Below are positions 16,849-25,752 of a stretch of 64,000 nucleotides of DNA, in pieces. The notes under the pieces are model-generated. The model was not told the DNA's origin. It did no database searches and saw only the letters and a list, made by a program, of their open reading frames with translations. The DNA comes from Anaerobacillus alkalidiazotrophicus (GTDB taxonomy: Bacteria; Bacillota; Bacilli; Bacillales_H; Anaerobacillaceae). The stretch lies in contig NZ_MLQS01000030.1 of NCBI RefSeq assembly GCF_001866055.1, positions 621,500 to 685,499 of the forward strand, read 5' to 3'. Within the stretch, counting starts at the first letter, position 1. Every line of letters starts with the position of its first letter. A program made the position numbers and the translations under genes.

Positions 16849-17964
16849 ATGATGAAAATTCCATTTTTACGGCCTAATCTGGTAAAGCAAGAAGCGTTGA
16901 CTCCATATATATCTGAGATAGAAGCATCACGAATATACAGTAATTTCGGCCCCCTTAATACACGCTTTGAACATCGAGTATTGGATGAATACTTTGATAA
17001 CATAGGAGCTGTTACAACAGTCAACAATGCTACCATCGGCTTGATATTAGCTATTTCGCAATGTAAACGACCAAAGGGGAAATATGCCTTAATGCCAAGC
17101 TTTACGTTTGCAGCCACCCCCCTTGCGGCTTTATGGTGTGGCTTAGAACCTTTTTTCGTAGATATTCGTCCGGATGACTGGTGCATGGATGAGAAGCTCC
17201 TTTGTGAGTGGCTACAAATACTTGGGGATCAAGTAGCCACTGTCATTCCATATGCTGCGTTTGGTACAAATATGGACCTCGACTTCTATCGACAGGTTAA
17301 CGAGTCTGGGGTACCAGTGGTTGTAGATGCTGCTGCCAGCTTTGGTGTGACGGGAAGTCAAAATCATTTTGGAAGGGGATTTCCAGGTTGTGTAGTGTTT
17401 AGCTTTCACGCTACCAAATCGTTTGGAGTTGGTGAAGGAGGGTTAGTTTACAGTGCAAACAAGGATTTAATATCCAAGATTCGTCAAGCTGAGAATTTTG
17501 GTTTTTCTGCGAGCAGAGAAACTACCTTGCCGGGTTTAAATGGGAAAATGTCCGAATACAATGCAGCAATCGCCTTATCTACTTTGGATGTTTTTGTGCA
17601 AAAAATAAAAGCAAGGCAGCAAGTTCATTCTTGGTACCTCGAACAACTTCATCAAAAAAATTTCTTTGGTAAGGGCTGGACAATTCAAAAATCTGAAGGG
17701 GAAATCCCTTATCAATTTATGCCTATTTGTTGCCCAGAAGGTCGACAAAATGTTGACGTCATTCATGCTCTTTCGAATCAAAACATCGAAGCCCGAACTT
17801 ATTTTTCTCCACCTTGCCATCAGCAACCCCTTTTTATAAGGTATCCTAATACAGACTTAAAAGTTACGGAGAGGATATCCAGCCGAATTTTGAGTCTGCC
17901 TCTATGGGAAGAAATGACCAATCAAGATGTTTGTTTGATTGTAGAAGGGATGGTTTTATCATAA
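16849..17964 (+). CDS. DegT/DnrJ/EryC1-family sugar aminotransferase
   Basis: PLP-dependent enzyme that converts keto-sugar nucleotides to amino sugars. 371-377 residues, depending on the start. The PLP Lys lies in FSFHATKSFGVGEGG, preceded by the conserved PVVVDAAASFG and followed by LNGKMSEYNAAI, all typical of the family. The start is uncertain: AAAGGAG ends at 16830, directly before TTG 16831, while ATG 16849/16852 begins the usual family N-terminus (KIPFLRPNL). I give the first of these ATGs. The gene lies directly upstream of a broken PglD/NeuD acetyltransferase, the usual partner for making N-acetylated amino sugars. An alternative partner is the formyltransferase at 8.4 kb. Confidence 0.85.
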   Translation: MMKIPFLRPNLVKQEALTPYISEIEASRIYSNFGPLNTRFEHRVLDEYFDNIGAVTTVNNATIGLILAISQCKRPKGKYALMPSFTFAATPLAALWCGLEPFFVDIRPDDWCMDEKLLCEWLQILGDQVATVIPYAAFGTNMDLDFYRQVNESGVPVVVDAAASFGVTGSQNHFGRGFPGCVVFSFHATKSFGVGEGGLVYSANKDLISKIRQAENFGFSASRETTLPGLNGKMSEYNAAIALSTLDVFVQKIKARQQVHSWYLEQLHQKNFFGKGWTIQKSEGEIPYQFMPICCPEGRQNVDVIHALSNQNIEARTYFSPPCHQQPLFIRYPNTDLKVTERISSRILSLPLWEEMTNQDVCLIVEGMVLS

Positions 17965-17969
17965 AGGAG

Positions 17970-18174
17970 CTAGGATTTGGGGATGTGGTGGTCACGGTCG
18001 TGAAGTCCTTCCTTTGTGATCAAATCGGAATTGAAGTAGTCGGATTTCTGAATGAACGACCTGATTTAAAAGGGCAGATAATAGATGATGTTCCAGTTTT
18101 AGGAGATCTGCCAGATATCATTTCGTTACAAAATCAAGTTAAGGTTGTATGTGCTGGAGTGGGGATCCATTTCT
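17970..18174 (+). pseudogene. PglD/NeuD-type sugar acetyltransferase remnant
   Basis: The stretch WGCGGHGREV (about 17977-18006) followed, one frame away, by a conserved EVVGFLNERPDLKGQ and DVPVLGDLPD is the N-terminal nucleotide-sugar domain of PglD/NeuD acyltransferases. A frameshift splits it, and the left-handed beta-helix catalytic half is absent because the next gene begins at 18233. It immediately follows the DegT aminotransferase, its usual operon partner, so the amino-sugar acetylation step is lost here. Confidence 0.75.
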
Positions 18175-18232
18175 AAGGAAAATCATATATCCTTATATAC
18201 AACTAAACATTTTTCGAGAAGGAGGGGAGCTA

Positions 18233-19096
18233 GTGGGACTTCCATTGGTTAGCATCGTCATACCTGCGTATAACCGACCGCATACTCTAAAAATAGCCAT
18301 CGACAGTGTATTGGAACAAACCTACGAAAATATTGAAATCATCATCTGTGATGATAGTACAGATAATCGAGTACAAGAAATGCTTGATCCTTACTTACAT
18401 TCATTTCCTCAAATCAAATATTATAAAAATGAACGGAATTTATTTCTTGAAAATTGGCACAAATGCTTTGATCTTGCATCAGGAGAATATATCAATTACT
18501 TGATGGATGATGACGTGTTTCAAAAAGAAAAAATCGCAAAAATGATCTATTTTTTTAATGAATTCGAAAATATTACACTTGTCACTTCTTATCGACAAAC
18601 CATCGATGAATCAGGTCATTTTCTTTCTCCTATCCGTGCTACGGCTAGGCTATATGAAGAAACTAGGGTATTTGACGGAAAGGTGTTGGGGAATATTGCA
18701 TTAACTCGTTGTCTTAATGTTATCGGTGAACCGACAACGGTGTTATTTAGAAAAAAAGACCTTACCGAACGATATGGAGTTTACAAAGGGAAACAGTATT
18801 CTCTGATCAATGATCTAGCTGCCTGGTTGTCATTGCTATCCAAGGGAAAAGCAGTCTATATTCCGGAAGCACTTAGTTATTTTCGATTACATCCCAATCA
18901 AAATAACAATACAATGGGACTACATGCTTTTAGTGAATGGTTGGATATTATAATTGCCTCGCGAAAAGAAGGTTTTCTTGAAACGAACGAGTTATTCAAA
19001 ACTGCTCTTCACTCTTATCGTGAACGTGTGAAGGACTATCATCAATTTGTAGAAGATATCAAGCGAATTGAAATGATATTAAAAACGTTAGACTAA
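18233..19096 (+). CDS. Glycosyltransferase family 2
   Basis: A 287-residue GT-A glycosyltransferase. VSIVIPAYNRPHTLKIAIDS opens the domain; IIICDDSTDN and the metal-binding YLMDDDVF follow, with SLINDLAAWLSLLSKG and YFRLHPNQNN near the acceptor side. GTG 18233, seven bases after GGAGGGGAG, is the best start; the frame is open further upstream into the PglD relic but without signals. Last gene of the DegT-PglD-GT group. Donor and acceptor unknown. Confidence 0.8.
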   Translation: MGLPLVSIVIPAYNRPHTLKIAIDSVLEQTYENIEIIICDDSTDNRVQEMLDPYLHSFPQIKYYKNERNLFLENWHKCFDLASGEYINYLMDDDVFQKEKIAKMIYFFNEFENITLVTSYRQTIDESGHFLSPIRATARLYEETRVFDGKVLGNIALTRCLNVIGEPTTVLFRKKDLTERYGVYKGKQYSLINDLAAWLSLLSKGKAVYIPEALSYFRLHPNQNNNTMGLHAFSEWLDIIIASRKEGFLETNELFKTALHSYRERVKDYHQFVEDIKRIEMILKTLD

Positions 19097-19409
19097 AAAT
19101 CTAGCTTTGAGACCTGTGTTGCTTTAAAACAGGATAACCAAATCATTTAGAATATTTATACCATTTGATAAATATAAGCCCTTAACAGGACATGAAAATA
19201 AAAACCCCCTTATTTCTATGGAAACAAGGGTAGAGGGTAATATTAATTTTAAGTGAATTTTTGTAGCAATCAGGATATTAAATTGCTATTATACCTTTCT
19301 CGTAAAGCGGTATTTTTGATTCCGAGATTATTGTGAAATCGAAATTATCCCATATTTCCGAACCATCAATCAATAATTTAAAATATTTTAGGGGTTGGGG
19401 TGAAAAATA
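19097..19409. other. Intergenic region, no gene seen
   Basis: AT-rich. A weak hairpin lies around 19203-19232 without a T tract. AAAGCGGTATTTTTGA (about 19305-19320) recurs as GAAGCGGTATTTTTGA near 26533 beside an IS relic, so it may be an old element end. Confidence 0.3.
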
Positions 19410-20264
19410 GTGGATTTAAAAGAAGGAATGAATATTCTAGTAGTTGGCAAACCGAAAACTGGTACTACAGTGATTTCAAAAAATATACAAAACTCTATAC
19501 CTAATGCTTCTTATTATTTAGAGCCATCAAATGAAAGGTTTTTTTTATCATACCCTCCAGAAAATGGGAATAAATTAAACGTAGTAAAGGTCTTGTATGA
19601 ACAGTACACTAAAGACATATTGCAGAAAGTGATAAATAATGATTATCCTTTTAAATTTGATAAAATTATTTTTATTATACGCGATCCTCGAGATGAGTTT
19701 ATTTCTTCATTGATGTACTGGATCTTTAATTATATTAGAACAGTAAAAGAACCGAAGTTATCTCATATCAAAGAGTGGCAGGAGCTTGTCAAACAAAAAG
19801 AAATTAATCCTGGGTCCATTTCAGCTGTTCAATTGAATGAAAAGGTTGTAGAGATCAGCAACCGAAATTTTTTGCAATACCAGATTCTTTTTTTCAAAGA
19901 TTATTATAATTTTTTACAAAAGCTATCAACAAATCATTATATTTTAAGATATGAGGATTTTATTCAATATAAAATCGGTAGTTTGGAAAAGTACTTAGGT
20001 TTTTCTTTATTAAGTTCAAGGGATGTAGGGCATCTCAAAAGAACCAACAGATCTGGCAACTATAACAATTGGAAAACCTTTTTTACCGATCAGGATATAA
20101 AATTTTTTCGGCACCATTTAGAAAAAGAAATGGCAAATGTAGGTTATACAGATTTCCAGCTTACTCCTGTAAATAAACTAAATGAACAGCATTTCTCAAT
20201 ATATCTGAATAATCTTATTCATGAAGCAACTCAGACTAGAATCGGAAATAAAAACAGTGAATAA
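19410..20264 (+). CDS. Sulfotransferase-like protein (1)
   Basis: P-loop protein of the PAPS-dependent sulfotransferase fold, 284 residues. The 5'-phosphosulfate loop is VVGKPKTGTTVISK (residues 11-24). The 3'-phosphate-binding strand is IIRDPRDEFISS (89-100), where Arg and the distal Ser normally bind PAP. Near the C-terminus, RTNRSGNYNNWKTFF resembles the RxGxxGxWK motif of cytosolic sulfotransferases. GTG 19410 follows TTGGGGTG; ATG 19431 is an alternative. The gene stands alone in a glycosyltransferase-rich region, so a glycan acceptor is likely. Confidence 0.75.
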   Translation: MDLKEGMNILVVGKPKTGTTVISKNIQNSIPNASYYLEPSNERFFLSYPPENGNKLNVVKVLYEQYTKDILQKVINNDYPFKFDKIIFIIRDPRDEFISSLMYWIFNYIRTVKEPKLSHIKEWQELVKQKEINPGSISAVQLNEKVVEISNRNFLQYQILFFKDYYNFLQKLSTNHYILRYEDFIQYKIGSLEKYLGFSLLSSRDVGHLKRTNRSGNYNNWKTFFTDQDIKFFRHHLEKEMANVGYTDFQLTPVNKLNEQHFSIYLNNLIHEATQTRIGNKNSE

Positions 20265-20353
20265 GTTTTAATTTACAAGTGAACTGAAATTATAGTATGT
20301 GCATTACTAATAGTTTCCACCGTTAGTAAGCCTTAATCCATTTTAATTAAATA

Positions 20354-20393
20354 AAAGCAGGACTTTGCATTTTCGCAAAGTCCTGCTTTTTTA
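20354..20393. terminator. Strong bidirectional terminator
   Basis: Perfect 16-bp arms AAAAGCAGGACTTTGC/GCAAAGTCCTGCTTTT with a 6-base loop and T tracts on both strands. Serves the collagen-like gene on the minus strand and perhaps the sulfotransferase on the plus strand. Confidence 0.9.
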
Positions 20394-20462
20394 TTTTGCA
20401 AGAAACAAGCAGTCATTGTTTTAGGACTATGAGTATCTAATTTTTTAGATATATTATTCTGG

Positions 20463-22490
20463 TTAACCAGTAGGTCCTTGAGGTCCAGTGTCACCCTGAG
20501 GTCCAGTGTCGCCCTGAGGTCCAGTGTCACCTTGAGGTCCAGTGTCGCCTTGAGGTCCAGTGTCACCCTGAGGTCCAGTGTCGCCTTGAGGTCCAGTGTC
20601 ACCCTGAGGTCCTTGAGGTCCGGTATCGCCTTGAGGTCCAGTGTCACCCTGAGGTCCTTGAGGTCCGGTATCGCCTTGAGGTCCAGTGTCGCCCTGAGGT
20701 CCAGTGTCACCTTGAGGTCCAGTGTCGCCTTGAGGTCCAGTGTCACCCTGAGGTCCTTGAGGTCCGGTATCGCCTTGAGGTCCAGTGTCACCCTGAGGTC
20801 CTTGAGGTCCAGTGTCGCCTTGAGGTCCAGTGTCACCCTGAGGTCCTTGAGGTCCGGTATCGCCTTGAGGTCCAGTGTCACCCTGAGGTCCTTGAGGTCC
20901 GGTATCGCCTTGAGGTCCAGTGTCACCCTGAGGTCCAGTGTCACCTTGAGGTCCAGTGTCACCCTGAGGTCCAGTGTCGCCCTGAGGTCCAGTGTCGCCT
21001 TGAGGTCCAGTGTCACCCTGAGGTCCAGTGTCACCCTGAGGTCCAGTGTCACCTTGAGGTCCAGTGTCGCCTTGAGGTCCAGTGTCACCTTGAGGTCCAG
21101 TGTCACCTTGAGGTCCAGTGTCGCCTTGAGGTCCAGTGTCACCCTGAGGTCCAGTGTCGCCTTGAGGTCCAGTGTCACCCTGAGGTCCAGTGTCACCTTG
21201 AGGTCCAGTGTCGCCTTGAGGTCCAATGTCACCCTGAGGTCCAGTGTCGCCTTGAGGTCCAGTGTCACCTTGAGGTCCAGTGTCGCCTTGAGGTCCAGTG
21301 TCACCCTGAGGTCCAGTGTCACCTTGAGGTCCAGTGTCACCTTGAGGTCCAGTGTCACCCTGAGGTCCAGTGTCACCTTGAGGTCCAGTGTCACCTTGAG
21401 GTCCAGTGTCACCCTGAGGTCCAGTGTCACCTTGAGGTCCAGTGTCGCCCTGAGGTCCAGTGTCGCCTTGAGGTCCAGTGTTGCCTTGAGGTCCTTGATC
21501 GCCTTGAGGTCCAGTGTCGCCTTGAGGTCCAGTGTCACCTTGAGGTCCAGTGTCACCCTGAGGTCCAGTGTCGCCTTGAGGTCCAGTGTCGCCTTGAGGT
21601 CCAGTGTCGCCTTGAGGTCCAGTGTCGCCTTGAGGTCCAGTGTCACCCTGAGGTCCAGTGTCACCTTGAGGTCCAGTGTCGCCTTGAGGTCCAGTGTCAC
21701 CCTGAGGTCCAGTGTCGCCCTGAGGTCCAGTGTCACCCTGAGGTCCAGTGTCGCCCTGAGGTCCAGTGTCACCTTGAGGTCCAGTGTCGCCTTGAGGTCC
21801 AGTGTCACCCTGAGGTCCTTGAGGTCCGGTATCGCCTTGAGGTCCAGTGTCACCCTGAGGTCCAGTGTCGCCCTGAGGTCCAGTGTCACCTTGAGGTCCA
21901 GTGTCGCCCTGAGGTCCAGTGTCGCCTTGAGGTCCAGTGTCGCCCTGAGGTCCAGTGTCGCCCTGAGGTCCAGTGTCGCCTTGAGGTCCAGTGTCACCCT
22001 GAGGTCCTTGAGGTCCGGTATCGCCTTGAGGTCCAGTGTCACCCTGAGGTCCAGTGTCACCTTGAGGTCCAGTGTCACCTTGAGGTCCAGTGTCGCCCTG
22101 AGGTCCAGTGTCACCTTGAGGTCCAGTGTCGCCTTGAGGTCCAGTGTCACCTTGAGGTCCAGTGTCACCCTGAGGTCCAGTGTCACCCTGAGGTCCAGTG
22201 TCGCCTTGAGGTCCAGTGTCGCCCTGAGGTCCAGTGTCGCCTTGAGGTCCAGTGTCACCTTGAGGTCCAGTGTCACCCTGAGGTCCAGTGTCGCCTTGAG
22301 GTCCAGTGTCGCCTTGAGGTCCAGTGTCACCCTGAGGTCCAGTGTCACCCTGAGGTCCAGTGTCACCTTGAGGTCCAGTGTCACCCTGAGGTCCAGTGTC
22401 GCCTTGAGGTCCAGTGTCACCTTGAGGTCCAGTGTCGCCTTGAGGTCCAGTGTCACCTTGAGGTCCTTGATCGCCCTGAGGTCCAATGTC
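20463..22490. repeat. 18-bp tandem repeat array encoding GPQGDT
   Basis: Over 100 copies of an 18-bp unit, GGACCTCA(A/G)GG(C/T)GACACT on the coding (minus) strand. Nearly all differences are at the two synonymous positions shown. Seven longer units carry GGCGATACC instead and always follow a GPQGPQ step. Confidence 0.9.
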
Positions 22491-22841
22491 TGTACCTAAG
22501 AGTTCATCCGATACAAGACGATGTGCCGTAACTAATTGACCTGCTGGATTTTTCCCCCAAACGGAAATTTCCGTTTCATCTTCAGCAGCTCCTGCAGTTG
22601 TAAAGATAAATTGATAAGCATTCACGTTAGCAAAAAAGGTTCTGGTAACTACTTGGTTAGGAGCTACTACAAACATCTCATTAACGTATAAAGTTCTTGA
22701 ACCGTTTAATACAAAACCCTGAATGGACACGGTAGAAAAATCAACAGAATTATTATTAACAATTTTAATGGTCACTTGTGTGGTGGGCCTAACTCCGCCA
22801 ACAGGATTATTTTCTATCGGACCTGTTGATAAAATTGCCAT
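20463..22841 (-). CDS. Collagen-like spore-surface protein with N-terminal FSTGPI-type domain (792 aa)
   Basis: Predicted glycoprotein of the outer spore layer. Residues 1-116 form a beta-rich domain beginning [10 protein letters not shown] and ending HRLVSDELL; the same domain occurs in three other proteins of this window. From about residue 119 to the end the chain is uninterrupted Gly-X-Y, almost entirely GPQGDT hexads (about 225 triplets), ending GPQGPTG without a C-terminal trimerisation domain. Thr in GDT is the usual O-glycosylation site in Bacillus collagen-like exosporium proteins. ATG 22841 follows AAAGGAGGG. Eight GPQGPQ steps interrupt the hexad phase. Exact repeat length could be affected by assembly. 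Confidence 0.88.
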   Translation of the reverse strand: MAILSTGPIENNPVGGVRPTTQVTIKIVNNNSVDFSTVSIQGFVLNGSRTLYVNEMFVVAPNQVVTRTFFANVNAYQFIFTTAGAAEDETEISVWGKNPAGQLVTAHRLVSDELLGTDIGPQGDQGPQGDTGPQGDTGPQGDTGPQGDTGPQGDTGPQGDTGPQGDTGPQGDTGPQGDTGPQGDTGPQGDTGPQGDTGPQGDTGPQGDTGPQGDTGPQGDTGPQGDTGPQGDTGPQGDTGPQGDTGPQGDTGPQGDTGPQGDTGPQGDTGPQGDTGPQGPQGDTGPQGDTGPQGDTGPQGDTGPQGDTGPQGDTGPQGDTGPQGDTGPQGDTGPQGDTGPQGPQGDTGPQGDTGPQGDTGPQGDTGPQGDTGPQGDTGPQGDTGPQGDTGPQGDTGPQGDTGPQGDTGPQGDTGPQGDTGPQGDTGPQGDTGPQGDTGPQGDTGPQGDQGPQGNTGPQGDTGPQGDTGPQGDTGPQGDTGPQGDTGPQGDTGPQGDTGPQGDTGPQGDTGPQGDTGPQGDTGPQGDTGPQGDTGPQGDIGPQGDTGPQGDTGPQGDTGPQGDTGPQGDTGPQGDTGPQGDTGPQGDTGPQGDTGPQGDTGPQGDTGPQGDTGPQGDTGPQGDTGPQGDTGPQGDTGPQGDTGPQGDTGPQGPQGDTGPQGDTGPQGPQGDTGPQGDTGPQGPQGDTGPQGDTGPQGPQGDTGPQGDTGPQGDTGPQGDTGPQGDTGPQGPQGDTGPQGDTGPQGPQGDTGPQGDTGPQGDTGPQGDTGPQGDTGPQGDTGPQGDTGPQGPTG

Positions 22842-23026
22842 TCAGCAGTTCCCTCCTTTACAAAAAAATAATTTAGACTCTCTTTACTTTGATGAGGATA
22901 CATTAAGGGATAGTTGATTAAAACATAGAATAATAAAATAAGTGTATTGTGGAAAATATTCCCTTTATTTTATTTTGATTCCTTTAAAATGATTGAGCAA
23001 ATACCTAATTAAAGAGTTGAATTTTT

Positions 23027-23377
23027 TTACATGTCTAGTTCATCTGATACAATACGATGTCTTGCTACTAATTGACCTGATGGATTTTTCCCCCACATGG
23101 AAATTTCCGTTTGATCTTCGGCTGCTCCATCAGTTGTAAAAACAAATTCAAAGGCATTCACGTTAGCAAAAAAGGTTCTGGTAACTACTTGGTTAGGAGC
23201 TACTCCAAATAGCTCATTAACGTATAATGTTCTGGAACCGTCTAATGCAAACCCCTGAATGGATACAGTAGAAGAGTTAACAGAACTATTATTAACAATT
23301 TTGATGGTCACTTGTGTGGTAGGCCTAACCCCGTCAACAGGGTTGTTTTCAATTGGTCCAGATGAAAAAGTAGCCAT
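23027..23377 (-). CDS. Stand-alone FSTGPI-domain protein (116 aa)
   Basis: The protein is essentially one copy of the domain found at the N-terminus of the collagen-like protein just downstream ([13 protein letters not shown]..., HRIVSDEL), with no repeat region: it stops two residues after the domain. ATG 23377 has a weak AAGGGGGG site 10 bases upstream. It could be a free capping or assembly partner, or a copy that lost its collagen tail. High identity to its neighbour suggests recent tandem duplication. Function not known. Confidence 0.75.
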   Translation of the reverse strand: MATFSSGPIENNPVDGVRPTTQVTIKIVNNSSVNSSTVSIQGFALDGSRTLYVNELFGVAPNQVVTRTFFANVNAFEFVFTTDGAAEDQTEISMWGKNPSGQLVARHRIVSDELDM

Positions 23378-23667
23378 TTATTTAATTCCCCCCTTATTTG
23401 AATATGATGTTATAAAATTCCATGCCCAAAGAATTCAACAATGCTGTAATAGGATCTGTTCAAAAAAAGTAAGAAAAGGGCAGTACACTTATATATGATC
23501 CTGTTATTATCGTCCTCTTAATATTTACTTTCCTAGATTGTAAAAAGAGAGTAAAGAAGCCAAGATATATTAGAAATACTTGTAATTAATAAAAGCTTAA
23601 TTAAAAAAGTCTTTGGCAACTTCTTAATATCTTACTCTTTGTTCGTTCATTTGGTTGAGTATATGCC

Positions 23668-23944
23668 CTATTCAACAGTGGTTTTTACAATTTGTACCAA
23701 ATATAAATTTCGTTTAGGCAGCATATTATAAATTTCTCCATTTGTTCTTGATGGTACGGCGCTTTTGATAATAATCGTTTTGTGGGAAGGTATTGAAGCA
23801 TCAATTTCATCAATAACAGACTGAACATAGGAAAGATCAGGACTTCCATCTTCTAAAGAGGGAGTGCTAACTGTCACAAAAATAATCGGATTTTCAATGA
23901 TCTGTTAATCCTACATCCCGTGCTCCAATCACACATATTTTCAT
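23668..23944 (-). pseudogene. UDP-glucose/nucleotide-sugar 6-dehydrogenase remnant
   Basis: Starts MKICVIGARDVGLT at ATG 23944, the Rossmann start of UGD/WecC dehydrogenases. It jumps by deletion and frameshift to IFVTVSTPSLEDGSPDLSYV and SHKTIIIKSAVPSRT, the conserved 'TPS..DG..DLSYV' and 'V.KSTVP.GT' blocks. The frame ends at 23668, leaving under 90 of about 440 residues. A galU fragment lies 300 bases away, so a UDP-glucuronate module has probably been lost. Confidence 0.75.
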
Positions 23945-24492
23945 TTGAATTCGCCTTCTAAACGACGAATAACATCGACAATACATAAGGAGGACATATC
24001 GTATTAATGGGCAGGGGAAGTTTGTTACAACATCCCAAAGAAACAATGAAAAATGGGTGAAGTCCTAGTTATCTTAGTTAGTAATTTAATACAGTATATT
24101 ACAGACTGAGCGCAGTTTTACTTCATCAACAAAAGCCTTTTTCGAATGGGACAAATTTCATTCCGTATTTGTAAGAATAGAGTAAGTACTAGCAAGGAGA
24201 ATAGGGAAAAGAGGTGAAGGTGACAACAGTAAAAAATTATACCTGCAGCAAGATACGGAACACGTAGCCTTCTTTATAAAAAAGGAATAGGTAATACAAT
24301 TAGGGCTTATTGGTAATGAACCTTTTGCTGTATTTTTACCAGACTTTTTATTTTTTTCTTGTAACGAAATATGTAATCTTAAATACTATTAAAGCAAATT
24401 AGATAAGATAACACATAAAAGGAGTAAAAGTGCTTAAAGAGGTTTATATCTTAAAAAGGAATGATATTAGTATATCTCGATGGTTATAATTA
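23945..24492. other. Gene-poor stretch with decayed coding traces
   Basis: Apart from the GalU-like fragment at 24220-24300 I see no gene. Stop codons are dense in all frames. Confidence 0.35.
24220..24300 (+). pseudogene. GalU-type UTP-glucose-1-phosphate uridylyltransferase fragment
   Basis: GTG 24220 after GAGGTGAAGG opens a frame that, allowing one extra A in an A6 run, reads KKIIPAARYGTRSLL. This is the nucleotide-binding start of GalU (normally K-x-IIPAAG-x-GTR). Homology ends within 25 residues. Short, so only moderate confidence. Confidence 0.5.
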
Positions 24493-24573
24493 TTACTTAT
24501 AAGATGTTTCGCCTAAAACATTAGTAGGTTCATCTGCGTCAACATGGCCCCCTGTAAATAAATTCTTTTGCAT
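24493..24573 (-). CDS. Small 26-aa open reading frame with good RBS
   Basis: ATG 24573 is preceded by GAAGGATGGGATT and encodes a 26-residue acidic peptide (MQKNLFTGGHVDADEPTNVL...) ending ETSYK. The composition looks protein-like, but I do not recognise it; it may be the remaining start of a lost gene. It is divergent from the sulfotransferase at 24644. Confidence 0.35.
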   Translation of the reverse strand: MQKNLFTGGHVDADEPTNVLGETSYK

Positions 24574-24643
24574 AATCCCATCCTTCATTAATAGGCTATA
24601 AAAAGTATAAAGAAATTTTATATAAAGGGAGAGACTATATTAT

Positions 24644-25468
24644 ATGAAACAAATGAAGAACGATCTAATAGTAACGGGAATCCAAAGAGGAGGTACTACT
24701 TTAACAACAGCACTATTAGACAGCTTAACTAATTGCGTATGTTTAAGTGAACCTAATTGGCAATTAGACTGGGTAAACCAATCCAATGATTCAAACGAAA
24801 TTGTAGATTTTTTAATCAAGGATTTCAATAAGGTAAGAACCGAAATTTCAAATAATAAACCTATAATAGATCGTCGTAAAAATGATGGGTCAGCGATAAC
24901 GAATTATTATGAACGAAATGAAGAAGGGGACCCAAAGAGAATTGAAAAAATTAAGCGTACGATATTTAAAGTTGAAAATAATGAATTCTTATTAGGTATG
25001 AAACATCCAGCATTATATACAAGTATTCTACCCGAACTTATTGAGAAAAAACATTTCTCTATAATAGCTATTATTAGACATCCAATTCCTACTATTTTAT
25101 CTTGGAATTCATTAAATTTATATATTAGCAGAGCCCATGTCCCCCATGGTGCCCCATTTTGGGCTGAATTAAGAAGCATAATAAAATCTAAAGATAAACT
25201 AATTGATAAACATGTGAAAGTATATGATCTTGTTTGTCAACGGTATTTAGCCCTGAGAGAAGAGCTTCATTTATTAAAATATGAAGATATAATTCAGGAT
25301 CCATCTATATTAGAAAAGATTACAAATAGGCGTTATGAAAAAAGGCTAGAGATAAATAATCAAAATAAAAATAGTGCCTATGACTATAGTTTAGTTGAAG
25401 AATTAAAAGAGAGCCTTCAACGGTATGCTCCGAATGCTCTTAAGTTATATTCTTTGGATAAGTTTTAA
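24644..25468 (+). CDS. Sulfotransferase-like protein (2)
   Basis: 274 residues with the sulfotransferase P-loop TGIQRGGTTLTTALL (11-25) and the 3'-phosphate-binding block IIRHPIPTILSW (143-154). LLKYEDIIQDP near residue 210 is the conserved 'RYEDLxxDP' segment of bacterial sulfotransferases. ATG 24644 follows AAAGGGAGAG. It probably uses PAPS to sulfate a glycan; the acceptor is unknown. It is followed by a methyltransferase gene, so the two may modify the same oligosaccharide. Confidence 0.78.
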   Translation: MKQMKNDLIVTGIQRGGTTLTTALLDSLTNCVCLSEPNWQLDWVNQSNDSNEIVDFLIKDFNKVRTEISNNKPIIDRRKNDGSAITNYYERNEEGDPKRIEKIKRTIFKVENNEFLLGMKHPALYTSILPELIEKKHFSIIAIIRHPIPTILSWNSLNLYISRAHVPHGAPFWAELRSIIKSKDKLIDKHVKVYDLVCQRYLALREELHLLKYEDIIQDPSILEKITNRRYEKRLEINNQNKNSAYDYSLVEELKESLQRYAPNALKLYSLDKF

Positions 25469-25752
25469 TTTTTTAAGATAGTTTTATTATACCTAAAATT
25501 CCGCAGTTAAGTTTTAGCTCTATAAGTCTTATGAAACTTGGTAACTGGTAATTTTATAACAATTTAATTTGTTATTTATTGCTTTTCATGTCTTACATTT
25601 TTAGTTTTTATTTCTTTTTAATGTTACAACTTGGTTGCTCAGACCGTTTTTCAATTGTAACAGTTTTTTTTTGTTACTCTGTTCTACGAAAAAGTAGAAT
25701 TGTTATTGTGAAATCGATCCATAAGATTATAAATGAAAGAGGGAGTTTTTTT

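Noticed and set aside
20463..22490. CRISPR-like regular repeat array
   Set aside because: The 18-bp units are contiguous with no spacers and encode an uninterrupted Gly-X-Y collagen repeat in frame with an N-terminal domain and a ribosome-binding site.
20478..22499. Long open frames on the plus strand (about 673 codons) and in a second minus frame (about 717 codons) across the same array
   Set aside because: They are by-products of an 18-bp repeat that lacks stops in other frames; they have no ribosome-binding site and only monotonous repeats.
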